A stretch of 64,000 nucleotides of DNA from Leuctra nigra (lineage: Eukaryota; Arthropoda; Insecta; Plecoptera; Leuctridae), in contig OW203764.1 of NCBI GenBank assembly GCA_934045905.1, positions 31,723,629-31,787,628 of the forward strand, given 5' to 3'. Both the position numbers and the translations under genes were made by a program. Shown piece by piece: positions 23,601 to 38,600 of the stretch. Numbering within the stretch: the first letter of the stretch is position 1; each line of letters begins with the position of its first letter. The notes under the pieces were generated by a model that did no database searches, was not told the DNA's origin, and was given only the letters and a program-made list of their open reading frames with translations.

Positions 23601-26600
23601 TCCCATTAATCATGTAATTGTGGAAAAAAGAAAGGCAGAAAGTGTATAAAATAAAATAACGAAATAATATCAAGTGAGGTGATAACTAATTACTTGTAAG
23701 CTGAAAACATCTGTCCCCCATTTAGATTTTAAGCACGCTACTCTATTCTTGGCAAAATGAAGGATCTGTATTATCCTCTCCCCATAGAGTCCGGGTTCGT
23801 ACCCCGTCCTTGTCGACTTGGTCCAGAAGATGCGAGTGCACCGAGTGCAGCAGCTCCATGGTCTGCGTGTATCCGCTAGTTGCAGCGAGGTGCAACGGCG
23901 TGCGTCCATTGTGATCGCGATGCAGCAGAGCGCCTCGATTCAACAGCAGCTGCACCACGCGCGTGTGTCCTTGCTTGGAGGCGATGTGCAGCGGAGTCAG
24001 ACCCTCGCCGTCGCTCTCGTTGATGATGAAGGTGCCTTTCTCAGAGTCCAGCAGCTGTCTGACAGTGTTGTAGCGCCCGTATCTGTCACATAGAAATAGA
24101 TCATTATTATAGTTCATGGACATCTCTAACTGATTTCTAGAGGAAAGGAAAACTTTGCGTACCCTCTTCATTTACCGCCAATATTTATCATCAGTAAATG
24201 ATTGATTTCGGAAATTATATTGTTTCTATCGGAAATGGGTTACAAGATCAAGCTCCCATGTCACTGAGAAATGACTTGAAATATTTGTCACAGAAAAATG
24301 CTATCGAAAGCAATTGATCTTAAAAATATACATTATAGTTCTTGAAAGTTTTATGTAGCTCTCTCACCACATTAAAATAGTTCATCAAACACAATTTGCA
24401 GGTTTCTGATCAATGTTTAAGTAAAATTATGAAATGGCTGCTCAGGAATCGTCGGATAATAAAATGATCAAGTTAATCCCACATCTGCCACCATTAGTAA
24501 TATTGATACAAACTTTACATTTGATAATTTTTAAAAACATTAGTTTTTCCTGAAATATCAATCATTTGATCTATATGATATTGATCCGATTATTATATGC
24601 GAGATTATGCTTCTAATTATGTATCTTTTATGAAAGGAGCAAAACTAATAATGTTTTACACCATCCAACAAGAACTTGACATTTGAAGTTTCTTTTCATC
24701 ATCTGAGAATGTAGTTTGAATAACTTGTATTCTCTCTGAATCACCTGGCGGCGAAGTGAAGCGGACTCTCGTTATTGTTGTTCTTGAGATTGATGCAGGC
24801 GCCGAGTCGGATGAGGTTCTCGAGACTGCGGATGTGTCCCTCGCGACTGGCGAAGTGCAGCGGCGAGCATCCGGTCATGTCCTTCTCGTTCAGTAGCTGC
24901 AGCAGACTCATCTTGCACTGCGTCTGTAACACAGTGGCTCATTGCATACATCCCTCTGTCTTCAGGAATATGTGGAGGAGCTCGTACTAATTCATTTTGA
25001 TGGTGAGCAATGAGCTTCTTTGCTACATTAGATGATAGTAAATACAAGATTCATGGATCAAAGCTTAGTTCACACTAGTAAGACACGGTTCACTCACTTG
25101 ACCAATGACAGTGAAGCCTTTCCAGGTACACTCGACAATTCATAAAACGGTATTTGAACTAAACGGATTGGCTGCTGGTCAGGTTCCTTGACAATCAATC
25201 CTTGTTATTATCAATGAAATCAGAGCTCACCTACTAGAGGTTGATGACGAGTACGTATAGACTTCATAGGATGATGCCATCACATTTTTTCAGACAATTC
25301 ATTTCTTTCTAATACCGTTTTATGAATTGTCGAGTGTACTTAGCAATTTTCGTAATTCTGATGGAATAGCGCTTATATCAGCTACTGGTGGTAAAAATAT
25401 GAACTAATATGATAATTTACCCATTGAGCCGTCGTTCACTATGGAGATAATAGATAGAGCTGCGCCATCAAATCGACGAATTTCCCGAATCACAGGGTCT
25501 GAAAAGGCTTCACTTCAGCCAATGTTATCGGTATAGGAGTAAACAAACCTTGCCAGTAGTATGAATGTAGTAATGATGTCCATGAATCCATGAATCTTGG
25601 TAAATATGACCACTTATTATTCAATGTGAGTAAAAACAAAATGGCAGCAGCTTCATGACTTCATGTAGGACAAAGAATATTTGATTTCGATACAACCCCA
25701 CATATTCTAGTTAACTTTCTTATTTATTAGTCATTTTTCAGAATTTCGTGTGATTGAGGGGCAGCGTCCATGACCATCTATAACTAATCGGTTTGGCTAA
25801 CTGAAATATTTGATGTTAAATTTCAATATAGTATAATGCAACCAGTGGGTCAACTAGACTTATAATTCTGTTTATTATCATTTTGGAATGAATAACACAG
25901 GCTCCAACTGACAGGGATTGACATAAACAAACCACTAAACGCATGGCTATGCGCTCATAAACCATCTAACTGCCATTAGCTGGATTATCGACGCGGCCCC
26001 TCAATTCTCAAACTTGAGATTAGACTTTCTAAATCTTTAAGTAAACTCACATTAATGTCCTAAATGAAACATGAACAAAACATTCTCAGCGACTGCCGGA
26101 GTTGTATGGATTTGACAATTAACAATGACACAACACTGGATTACGACATTCAAGTCGGAAGCACTTCGACAAACTCTCCTCAAGAGAGAATACAAAGACT
26201 GCTCGAGAAAATATTCCTTACGAGCGCCCAGACACTTGGAATAACGAGACTTCTTTATCAATACAACATATAACATTCCACAAACATATCGCACATCCAC
26301 TTCGAAGACATTTAGACAGCTTAACAATAATTCAAGTAGGTATACACTCGGTACAACAAAAATTGATCGGTGTACTCATTTGAATGACTGCTGGTCATAT
26401 TTCCATAACAATCAAAGCTTGTTAATATCGTTGAAATGAGAGGTCATCTACTAGAGTGACACAAGGAGATGCTTGGACCGACTTCTGATGGTGCGATCGA
26501 ACATTTTTCAGTCAATCATAATGTATTGAACGATTCATTTTAGTTGTGCCAGTGTACCTTAGGGTACACACATTTTTCCTGAAAATAAGGATGAGTGAGG

Positions 26601-29600
26601 TAAAAATAATTGACGAGTTCGTATGTAAAAATCTATAATAGCTACAGGCATACGTATACGTTCCTTGAGAGATAAATCTTCATAACCTTCATATGTTGTA
26701 GTGAGCGTGGCCTTGAGAGTTTTTTAATCGATTTTTATCAATATCTTTTACCAATATAATTGTTAACAAAAAAGGGCTTTGTACGAGTATTGAGAACAGT
26801 TCAATGAAAATAATTTCATAATTTGGAAGTTATTAGTTTTATTTGTCCAACAGATGTTTAGTGCCATAATTTTACTAATTTTAGGGCACAAAACGTCTGT
26901 AGGACAAAGAAAATCTAACCATTACAAGCTATGGAATTATTTTCATTGAACAGTTCTGAAGACGCGTACAAAGCCTTATTTTGTTAACAATTACATTGGT
27001 AAAAGATATTGATAAAAATCGAATAAAAAACTCTTCAAGGTCAAACTCACTACTCAGCCGTCTTAATGTGTTTTAACAGGTTTTCAGTTGACAAAAGTCA
27101 TCTTTGAATATTAAAGAGCTCACTAAATCAAATGCATCTAAGTTCAAAGTGGTGAACTATTGCGTCATGACGGGGAGCCCATTACTGTGGATTCAATTCC
27201 CCTTCTCTCGTATACAGATTGTAAGTAAAGACAAACTGCGAATGATTAATGACGTGATCGGATTTTGTTGGAAAAACAATCCCCCTCTCAGACGTTGATT
27301 ACATTCAATGAAATGAACAAAGAACCAATTATCTGCTTCTCTCTCAACTCGCTGATCTGAAAACGAAGTTCTCTATCCAATAAACAAGAAACAAACAAAC
27401 AACAAAGATCGTCTCACAAACTCTAATTTACACGGATTATTTTTAATCGAACTTTTATCATGCACGTTGCTGTGTGTGTTTTAATTCTTGAGTTTAGATT
27501 ATCAGCACATTGGTCCATGTAATTCTTCAGAGTGTTACCTGTTGCACTCGCTAAGGCGAACTTAACTCTGCCAACGTTGCGTCAAGTATGCGTCAAGTAT
27601 TGGACACAAGATAGATACCTCATCTGGAGGGCACAATTAGATTCGATATTCTTGCAATTTGTATGGTGTTGATCAATGTTCCATCAATACAAATTTAGTT
27701 ATTTCACTCCACTCATGAGCGATATTTGTTTTTTTTTCAAACTTCACATAAATTATATTTATTTGGACACCAATCATAATAGTTAACAAATTTGTAATGC
27801 ACATTAATTTTTACATGCTCCATGCTTATAAAATTTCATTGTCATACAGTTAGTTCATACTTCATTTTTGTGACTTCCAGATTGTTTCAGAATACGTACA
27901 TTAAGGGCCAGTTTTCAAAACCTACTCATGTTATTTATTGGCCGGTTTTACAATTGAATCTCATTGGTATTGCCATTGCAATATAGTTCTAATCAACTGT
28001 CTAAAGTTAGCAGGGCATTGAAAATCTGGCCCTAAATCATTCACGTTTGACAATTCAATTTAATGTTATAATTACTTTATTCTCAAATAGATAAATAGGT
28101 ACAATACATTTCTGAAGTTCAACAAAAATATGAGAAGCCCGCATGAGAATAAGATTCTTGTGTGTGGGCTGTCCAAATAAAAATACAAAACTATAATTTG
28201 ACTGCATAGAGTTATTATGTGAATTCCATTAGTATTTTCCATGTAGAAACTAAAGGTAACAACTAGGTGGACCATTTAAACCAGACATTTATGTGTTTGT
28301 TATCCTTCTGAAAGCAAGTCTTCCAAAAACGCTGCCATCTCGATCTTGCGGACAATCAGACAACACTGACAAGCAACGCACGAGCACGACACAGACAAGA
28401 CGCCTGCAACAGAGAAGATATGTCAGTTGCAACTAACTTTTATTACTTTGTCAGCGAACTCCTCGAGGCGTCCGCCGTTCATGACGACGAGGTGCAGCAC
28501 GTTGCGCTGGTTCACGTCCTTGAGGTTGATGTCGGCGCCGAGACGGATGAGCGCGTGGACGGTGCGCCAGCCTGCGCGCGACGCCGCCAACAGCAGGGGG
28601 GAGCGACGCTCCTTGTCCAGCAGGTTGATGTCGGCGCCCTGGAGGACAGGCAACAGGACTCCGTTCAGCGAACGAGTTGATAAGCGAGACATCAAATTAC
28701 ATGGAACACCTTGGCCACATCCTTTCTTTCACCATAAGTAAAGCGGAGTATAAACTAAATTAATTTTCCGATGACACCAAGAGACAGACCGAACTGAATA
28801 GTCATTTATTTTGTGAAAAATTGACGCAATCCGTTACTTCGTTTGATCTCAAAAGTTAAAATAAAATACAATAAAAGTAAAACAGAGATTCGAGCCATAA
28901 GCATAAAAATGGAGCACTCTATTAATAAAAGTTTCTTAGAATTATGTATAATATTCTTCTTTTTCTCTGTGTCAAAATATTTTTTAAATACTTAATGCAG
29001 TTTCGAAGTGTTTTTCATCGAGTTTAGCGTCCAACTATGACTCCCATCCTGTCATGACATGATCTGCTCCATTCCCTTTACCAACAATCCAGGACACGCA
29101 CCTCGGTGACCAGGTACTCGACGATCTCGGGATGGTCGAACATGGCTGCGCAGTGCAACGGTGTCATCTTCTGGATGTCGCAGGAGGCGAGGCTGAGCTT
29201 CTTCTCCGTCGGCTGTAGTCCGAACATCAGCTTGACGATGTCGATGGCGCCCTGAGCGCACGCGAGGTGCACGGGGGTCGACAGGTCGTGCTGCTGCGTC
29301 GAGATCTTAGCGCCGGACTTCAGACACAGCTCCACGGCCTGAGAGACATAGGAGAGGCGTTCAGACATAGAGGAGGCGTTCAGACAAGGATGGAAACATA
29401 GGGAGGCGTTCAGACAAGGATGGAAACATAGGGAGGCGTTCAGACAAGGATAGAGACACAGGGAGGCGATCAGACAAGGATAGAGACACAGGGAGGCGTG
29501 AAGACAAGGATAGAGACATAGGGAGGCGATCAGATGGCACGTTACCCTCCGCGTCATAGAACGAGATCATCTCCTCCCTGGAGCACGCGACTCCCCCCAC

Positions 29601-32600
29601 TAACACCTCCATGTCAGCTACATGATGCCGCCTACCTTGATGTCTCCGCCGTGGACAGCAGAGTGCAGCGGCACGTTACCCTCCGCGTCATTGAACGAGA
29701 TCATCTCCTCCCTGGAGCAGCCGCGCGACTCCCCCCACTAACACCTCCATGTCAGCTACATGATGCCGCCTACCTTGATGTCGCCGCCGTGGACAGCAGA
29801 GTGCAGCGGCACGTTACCCTCCCCGTCATAGAACGAGATCATCTCCTACCTGGAGCACGCGACTCCCCCCACTGGAGGAACACCTCCATGTCAGCTACAT
29901 GATGCCGCCTACCTTGATGTCTCCGCCGTGGACAGCAGAGTGCAGCGGCACGTTACCCTCCGCGTCATTGAACGAGATCATCTCCTCCCTGGAGCAGCCG
30001 CGCGACTCCCCCCACTAACACCTCCATGTCAGCTACATGATGCCGCCTACCTTGATGTCGCCGCCGTGGACAGCAGAGTGCAGCGGCACGTTACCCTCCC
30101 CGTCATAGAACGAGATCATCTCCTCCCTGGAGCACGCGACTCCCCCCACTAACACCTCCATGTCAGCTACATGATGCCGCCTACCTTGATGTCGCCGCCG
30201 TGGACAGCGGAGTGCAGCGGCACGTTACCCTCCCCGTCATAGAACGAGATCATCTCCTCCCTGGAGCACGCGACTCCCCCCACTAACACCTCCATGTCAG
30301 CTACATGATGCCGCCTACCTTGATGTCTCCGCCGTGGACAGCAGAGTGCAGCGGCACGTTACCCTCTGCGTCATAGAACGAGATCATCTCCTCCCTGGAG
30401 CAGCCACGCGACTCCCCCCACTAACACCTCCATGTCAGCTACATGATGCCGCCTACCTTGATGTCGCCGCCGTGAACAGCAGAGTGCAGCGGCACGTTAC
30501 CCTCCCCGTCATAGAACGAGATCATCTCCTCCCTGGAGCACGCGACTCCCCCCACTGGAGGAACACCTCCATGTCAGCTACATGATGCCGCCTACCTTGA
30601 TGTCGCCGCCGTGGACAGCAGAGTGCAGCGGCACGTTACCCTCCGCGTCATAGAACGAGATCATCTCCTCCCTGGAGCAGCCACGCGACTCCCCCCACTA
30701 ACACCTCCATGTCAGCTACATGATGCCGCCTACCTTGATGTCTCCGCCGTGGACAGCAGAGTGCAGCGGCACGTTACCCTCCGCGTCATTGAACGAGATC
30801 ATCTCCTCCCTGGAGCACGCGACTCCCCCCACTAACACCTCCATGTCAGCTACATGATGCCGCCTACCTTGATGTCTCCGCCGTGGACAGCAGAGTGCAG
30901 CGGCACGTTACCCTCCCCGTCATAGAACGAGATCATCTCCTCCCTGGAGCACGTGATTCCCCCCACTAACACCTCCATGTCAGCTACATGATGCCGCCTA
31001 CCTTGATGTCTCCGCCGTGGACAGCAGAGTGCAGCGGCACGTTACCCTCCCCGTCATAGAACGAGATCATCTCCTCCCTGGAGCACGTGATTCCCCCCAC
31101 TAACACCTCCATGTCAGCTACATGATGCCGCCTACCTTGATGTCTCCGCCGTGGACAGCAGAGTGCAGCGGCACGTTACCCTCCGCGTCATTGAACGAGA
31201 TCATCTCCTCCCTGGAGCAGCCACATGACTCCCCCCACTAACACCTCCATGTCAGCTACATGATGCCGCCTACCTTGATGTCTCCGCCGTGGACAGCAGA
31301 GTGCAGCGGCACGTTACCCTCCGCGTCATTGAACGAGATTATCTCCTCCCTGGAGCACGCGACTCCCCCCACTAACACCTCCATGTCAGCTACATGATGC
31401 CGCCTACCTTGATGTCTCCGCCGTGGACAGCAGAGTGCAGCGGCACGTTGCCCTCCGCGTTATAGAACGAGATCATCTCCTCCCTGGAGCACGCGACTCC
31501 CCCCACTAACACCTCCATGTCAGCTACATGATGCCGCCTACCTTGATGTCTCCGCCGTGGACAGCAGAGTGCAGCGGCACGTTACCCTCCGCGTCATAGA
31601 ACGAGATCATCTCCTCCCTGGAGCACGCAACTCCCCCCACTAACACCTCCATGTCAGCTACATGATGCCACCTACCTTGATGTCGCCGCCGTGGACAGCA
31701 GAGTGCAGCGGCACGTTACCCTCCGCGTCATAGAACGAGATCATCTCCTCCCTGGAGCACGTGATTCCCCCCACTAACACCTCCATGTCAGCTACATGAT
31801 GCCGCCTACCTTGATGTCTCCGCCGTGGACAGCAGAGTGCAGCGGCACGTTACCCTCCCCGTCATAGAACGAGATCATCTCCTCCCTGGAGCACGTGATT
31901 CCCCCCACTAACACCTCCATGTCAGCTACATGATGCCGCCTACCTTGATGTCTCCGCCGTGGACAGCAGAGTGCAGCGGCACGTTACCCTCCCCGTCATA
32001 GAACGAGATCATCTCCTCCCTGGAGCACGTGATTCCCCCCACTAACACCTCCATGTCAGCTACATGATGCCGCCTACCTTGATGTCTCCGCCGTGGACAG
32101 CAGAGTGCAGCGGCACGTTGCCCTCCGCGTCATAGAACGAGATCATCTCCTCCCTGGAGCACGCGACTCCCCCCACTAACACCTCCATGTCAGCTACATG
32201 ATGCCACCTACCTTGATGTCGCCGCCGTGGACAGCAGAGTGCAGCGGCACGTTACCCTCCGCGTCATTGAACGAGATCATCTCCTCCCTGGAGCACGCGA
32301 CTCCCCCCACTAACACCTCCATGTCAGCTACATGATGCCGCCTACCTTGATGTCTCCGCCGTGGACAGCAGAGTGCAGCGGCACGTTACCCTCCGCGTCA
32401 TAGAACGAGATCATCTCCTCCCTGGAGCAGCCACGCGACTCCCCCCACTAACACCTCCATGTCAGCTACATGATGCCGCCTACCTTGATGTCTCCGCCGT
32501 GGACAGCAGAGTGCAGCGGCACGTTACCCTCCCCGTCATAGAACGAGATCATCTCCTCCCTGGAGCACGTGATTCCCCCCACTAACACCTCTATGTCAGC

Positions 32601-35600
32601 TACATGATGCCGCCTACCTTGATGTCTCCGCCGTGGACAGCAGAGTGCAGCGGCACGTTACCCTCCCCGTCATAGAACGAGATCATCTCCTCCCTGGAGC
32701 ACGTGATTCCCCCCACTAACACCTCCATGTCAGCTACAATATGCCGCCTACCTTGATGTCTCCGCCGTGGACAGCAGAGTGCAGCGGCACGTTACCCTCC
32801 GCGTCATTGAACGAGATCATCTCCTCCCTGGAGCAGCCACATGACTCCCCCCACTAACACCTCCATGTCAGCTACATGATGCCGCCTACCTTGATGTCGC
32901 CGCCGTGGACAGCAGAGTGCAGCGGCACGTTACCCTCCGCGTCATAGAACGAGATCATCTCCTCCCTGGAGCAGCCACATGACTCCCCCCACTAACACCT
33001 CCATGTCAGCTACATGATGCCGCCTACCTTGATGTCTCCGCCGTGGACAGCAGAGTGCAGCGGCACGTTACCCTCCCCGTCATAGAACGAGATCATCTCC
33101 TCCCTGGAGCACGCGACTCCCCCCACTAACACCTCCATGTCAGCTACATGATGCCGCCTACATTGATGTCGCCGCCGTGGACAGCAGAGTGCAGCGGCAC
33201 GTTACCCTCCCCGTCATAGAACGAGATCATCTCCTCCCTGGAGCACGTGATTCCCCCCACTAACACCTCCATGTCAGCTACATGATGCCGCCTACCTTGA
33301 TGTCGCCGCCGTGGACAGCAGAGTGCAGCGGCACGTTACCCTCCCCGTCATAGAACGAGCTCATCTCCTCCCTGGAGCACGCGACTCCCCCCACTAACAC
33401 CTCCATGTCAGCTACATGATGCCGCCTACCTTGATGTCGCCGCCGTGGACAGCAGAGTGCAGCGGCACGTTACCCTCCGCGTCATAGAACGAGATCATCT
33501 CCTCCCTGGAGCACGCGACTCCCCCCACTAACACCTCCATGTCAGCTACATGATGCCGCCTACCTTGATGTCTCCGCCGTGGACAGCAGAGTGCAGCGGC
33601 ACGTTACCCTCCCCGTCATAGAACGAGATCATCTCCTCCCTGGAGCACGCGACTCCCCCCACTAACACCTCCATGTCAGCTACATGATGCCGCCTACCTT
33701 GATGTCGCCGCCGTGGACAGCAGAGTGCAGCGGCACGTTACCCTCCGCGTCATAGAACGAGATCATCTCCTCCCTGGAGCACGCGACTCCCCCCACTAAC
33801 ACCTCCATGTCAGCTACATGATGCCGCCTACCTTGATGTCTCCGCCGTGGACAGCAGAGTGCAGCGGCACGTTACCCTCCGCGTCATAGAACGAGATCAT
33901 CTCCTCCCTGGAGCACGCGACTCCCCCCACTAACACCTCCATGTCAGCTACATGATGCCGCCTACCTTGATGTCGCCGCCGTGGACAGCAGAGTGCAGCG
34001 GCACGTTACCCTCCGCGTCATAGAACGAGATCATCTCCTCCCTGGAGCACGTGATTCCCCCCACTAACACCTCCATGTCAGCTACATGATGCCGCCTACC
34101 TTGATGTCGCCGCCGTGGACAGCAGAGTGCAGCGGCACGTTACCCTCCGCGTCATTGAACGAGATCATCTCCTCCCTGGAGCACGCGACTCCCCCCACTA
34201 ACACCTCCATGTCAGCTACATGATGCCGCCTACCTTGATGTCTCCGCCGTGGACAGCAGAGTGTAGCGGCACGTTACCCTCCCCGTCATAGAACGAGATC
34301 ATCTCCTCCCTGGAGCACGCGACTCCCCCCACTAACACCTCCATGTCAGCTACATGATGCCGCCTACCTTGATGTCGCCGCCGTGGACAGCAGAGTGCAG
34401 CGGCACGTTACCCTCCGCGTCATTGAACGAGATCATCTCCTCCCTGGAGCACGCGACTCCCCCCACTAACACCTCCATGTCAGCTACATGATGCCGCCTA
34501 CCTTGATGTCGCCGCCGTGGACAGCAGAGTGCAGCGGCACGTTACCCTCCCCGTCATAGAACGAGATCATCTCCTCCCTGGAGCAGCCGCGCGACTCCCC
34601 CCACTAACACCTCCATGTCAGCTACATGATGCCGCCTACCTTGATGTCTCCGCCGTGGACAGCAGAGTGCAGCGGCACGTTACCCTCCGCGTCATTGAAC
34701 GAGATCATCTCCTCCCTGGAGCACGTGACTCCCCCCACTAACACCTCCATGTCAGCTACATGATGCCCCCTACCTTGATGTCTCCGCCGTGGACAGCAGA
34801 GTGCAGCGGCACGTTACCCTCCGCGTCATAGAACGAGATCATCTCCTCCCTGGAGCAGCCACATGACTCCCCCCACTAACACCTCCATGTCAGCTACATG
34901 ATGCCACCTACCTTGATGTCGCCGCCGTGGACAGCAGAGTGCAGCGGCACGTTACCCTCCGCGTCATTGAACGAGATCATCTCCTCCCTGGAGCACGCGA
35001 CTCCCCCCACTAACACCTCCATGTCAGCTACATGATGCCGCCTACCTTGATGTCTCCGCCGTGGACAGCAGAGTGCAGCAGCACGTTACCCTCCGCGTCA
35101 TAGAACGAGATCATCTCCTCCCTGGAGCATGCGACTCCCCCCACTAACACCTCCATGTCAGCTACATGATGCCGCCTACCTTGATGTCTCCGCCGTGGAC
35201 AGCAGAGTGCAGCGGCACGTTACCCTCCGCGTCATAGAACGAGATCATCTCCTCCCTGGAGCACGCGACTCCCCCCACTAACACCTCCATGTCAGCTACA
35301 TGATGCCGCATACATTGATGTCGCCGCCGTGGACAGCAGAGTGCAGCGGCACGTTACCCTCCGCGTCATTGAACGAGATCATCTCCTCCCTGGAGCACGC
35401 GACTCCCCCCACTAACACCTCCATGTCAGCTACATGATGCCGCCTACCTTGATATCGCCGCCGTGGACAGCAGAGTGCAGCGGCACGTTACCCTCCGCGT
35501 CATTGAACGAGATCATCTCCTCCCTGGAGCATTGACGCCCCCACTAACACCTCCATGTCAGCTACATGATGCCGCCTACCTTGATGTCGCCGCCGTGGAC

Positions 35601-38600
35601 AGCAGAGTGCAGCGGCACGTTACCCTCCGCGTCATAGAACGAGATCATCTCCTCCCTGGAGCAGCCACGCGACTCCCCCCACTAACACCTCCATGTCAGC
35701 TACATGATGCCGCCTACCTTGATGTCGCCGCCGTGGACAGCAGAGTGCAGCGGCACGTTACCCTCCGCGTCATTGAACGAGATCATCTCCTCCCTGGAGC
35801 ACGCGACTCCCCCCACTAACACCTCCATGTCAGCTACATGATGCCGCCTACCTTGATGTCGCCGCCGTGGACAGCAGAGTGCAGCGGCACGTTACCCTCC
35901 GCGTCATAGAACGAGATAATCTCCTCCCTGGAGCACGTGACTCCCCCCACTTACACCTCCATGTCAGCTACATGATGCCACCTACCTTGATGTCTCCGCC
36001 GTGGACAGCAGAGTGCAGCGGCACGTTACCCTCCGCGTCATTGAACGAGATCATCTCCTCCCTGGAGCACGCGACTCCCCCCACTGACACCTCCATGTCA
36101 GCTACATGATGCCGCCTACCTTGATGTCGCCGCCGTGGACAGCAGAGTGCAGCGGCACGTTACCCTCCGCGTCATTGAACGAGATCATCTCCTCCCTGGA
36201 GCACGCGACTCCCCCCACTAACACCTCCATGTCAGCTACATGATGCCGCCTACCTTGATGTCGCCGCCGTGGACAGCAGAGTGCAGCGGCACGTTACCCT
36301 CCGCGTCATTGAACGAGATCATCTCCTCCCTGGAGCACGCGACTCCCCCCACTAACACCTCCATGTCAGCTACATGATGCCGCCTACCTTGATGTCGCCG
36401 CCGTGGACAGCAGAGTGCAGCGGCACGTTACCCTCCGCGTCATAGAACGAGATCATCTCCTCCCTGGAGCACGTGACGCCCCCACTAACACCTCCATGTC
36501 AGCTACATGATGCCGCCTACCTTGATGTCGCCGCCGTGGACAGCAGAGTGCAGCGGCACGTTACCCTCCGCATCATAGAACGAGATCATCTCCTCCCTGG
36601 AGCACGTGACGCCCCCACTAACACCTCCATGTCAGCTACATGATGCCGCCTACCTTGATGTCTCCGCCGTGGACAGCAGAGTGCAGCGGCACGTTACCCT
36701 CCGCGTCATAGAACGAGATCATCTCCTCCCTGGAGCACGCGACTCCCCCCACTAACACCTCCATGTCAGCTACATGATGCCGCCTACCTTGATGTCGCCG
36801 CCGTGGACAGCAGAGTGCAGCGGCACGTTACCCTCCGCGTCATTGAACGAGATCATCTCCTCCCTGGGCACGCGACTCCCCCCACTAACACCTCCATGTC
36901 AGCTACATGATGCCGCCTACCTTGATGTCGCCGCCGTGGACAGCAGAGTGCAGCGGCACGTTACCCTCCGCGTCATTGAACGAGATCATCTCCTCCCTGG
37001 AGCACGTGACGCCCCCACTAACACCTCCATGTCAGCTACATGATGCCGCCTACCTTGATGTCGCCGCCGTGGACAGCAGAGTGCAGCGGCACGTTACCCT
37101 CCGCGTCATAGAACGAGATCATCTCCTCCCTGGAGCACGCGACTCCCCCCACTAACACCTCCATGTCAGCTACATGATGCCGCCTACCTTGATGTCGCCG
37201 CCGTGGACAGCAGAGTGCAGCGGCACGTTACCCTCCGCGTCATTGAACGAGATCATCTCCTCCCTGGAGCACGTGACTCCCCCCACTAACACCTCCATGT
37301 CAGCTACATGATGCCGCCTACCTTGATGTCGCCGCCGTGGACAGCAGAGTGCAGCGGCACGTTACCCTCCGCGTCATAGAACGAGATCATCTCCTCCCTG
37401 GAGCACGCGACTCCCCCCACTAACACCTCCATGTCAGCTACATGATGCCGCCTACCTTGATGTCGCCGCCGTGGACAGCAGAGTGCAGCGGCACGTTACC
37501 CTCCGCGTCATAAAACGAGATCATCTCCTCCCTGGAGCACGCGACTCCCCCCACTAACACCTCCATGTCAGCTACATGATGCCGCCTACCTTGATGTCGC
37601 CGCCGTGGACAGCAGAGTGCAGCGGCACGTTACCCTCCGCGTCATTGAACGAGATCATCTCCTCCCTGGAGCACGCGACTCCCCCCACTAACACCTCCAT
37701 GTCAGCTACATGATGCCGCCTACCTTGATGTCGCCGCCGTGGACAGCAGAGTGCAGCGGCACGTTACCCTCCGCGTCATAGAACGAGATCATCTCCTCCC
37801 TGGAGCACGCGACTCCCCCCACTAACACCTCCATGTCAGCTACATGATGCCGCCAACCTTGATGTCGCCGCCGTGGACAGCAGAGTGCAGCGGCACGTTA
37901 CCCTCCGCGTCATAGAACGAGATCATCTCCTCCCTGGAGCACGCGACTCCCCCCACTAACACCTCCATGTCAGCTACATGATGCCACCTACCTTGATGTC
38001 TTTGCCGTGGACAGCAGAGTGCAGCGGCACGTTACCCTCCGCGTCATAGAACGAGATCATCTCCTCCCTGGAGCACGCGACTCCCCCCACTAACACCTCC
38101 ATGTCAGCTACATGATGCCGCCTACCTTGATGTCTCCGCCGTGGACAGCAGAGTGCAGCGGCACGTTACCCTCCCCGTCATAGAACGAGATCATCTCCTC
38201 CCTGGAGCACGCGACTCCCCCCACTAACACCTCCATGTCAGCTACATGATGCCGCCTACCTTGATGTCTCCGCCGTGGACAGCAGAGTGCAGCGGCACGT
38301 TACCCTCCCCGTCATAGAACGAGATCATCTCCTCCCTGGAGCACGCGACTCCCCCCACTAACACCTCCATGTCAGCTACATGATGCCGCCTACCTTGATG
38401 TCGCCGCCGTGGACAGCAGAGTGCAGCGGCACGTTACCCTCCCCGTCATAGAACGAGATCATCTCCTCCCTGGAGCACGCGACTCCCCCCACTAACTCCT
38501 CCATGTCAGCTACATGATGCCACCTACCTTGATGTCGCCGCCGTGGACAGCAGAGTGCAGCGGCACGTTACCCTCCCCGTCATAGAACGAGATCATCTCC

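Larger units (their letters stand above)
24924..28437. other. TrpA1 intron with four MITEs
   Basis: 3,514-bp intron. MITEs lie at 25126-25339, 25754-26004, 26338-26559, 26698-27054 and 27904-28033. I see nothing in 27055-27903 or 28034-28437. Confidence 0.7.
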
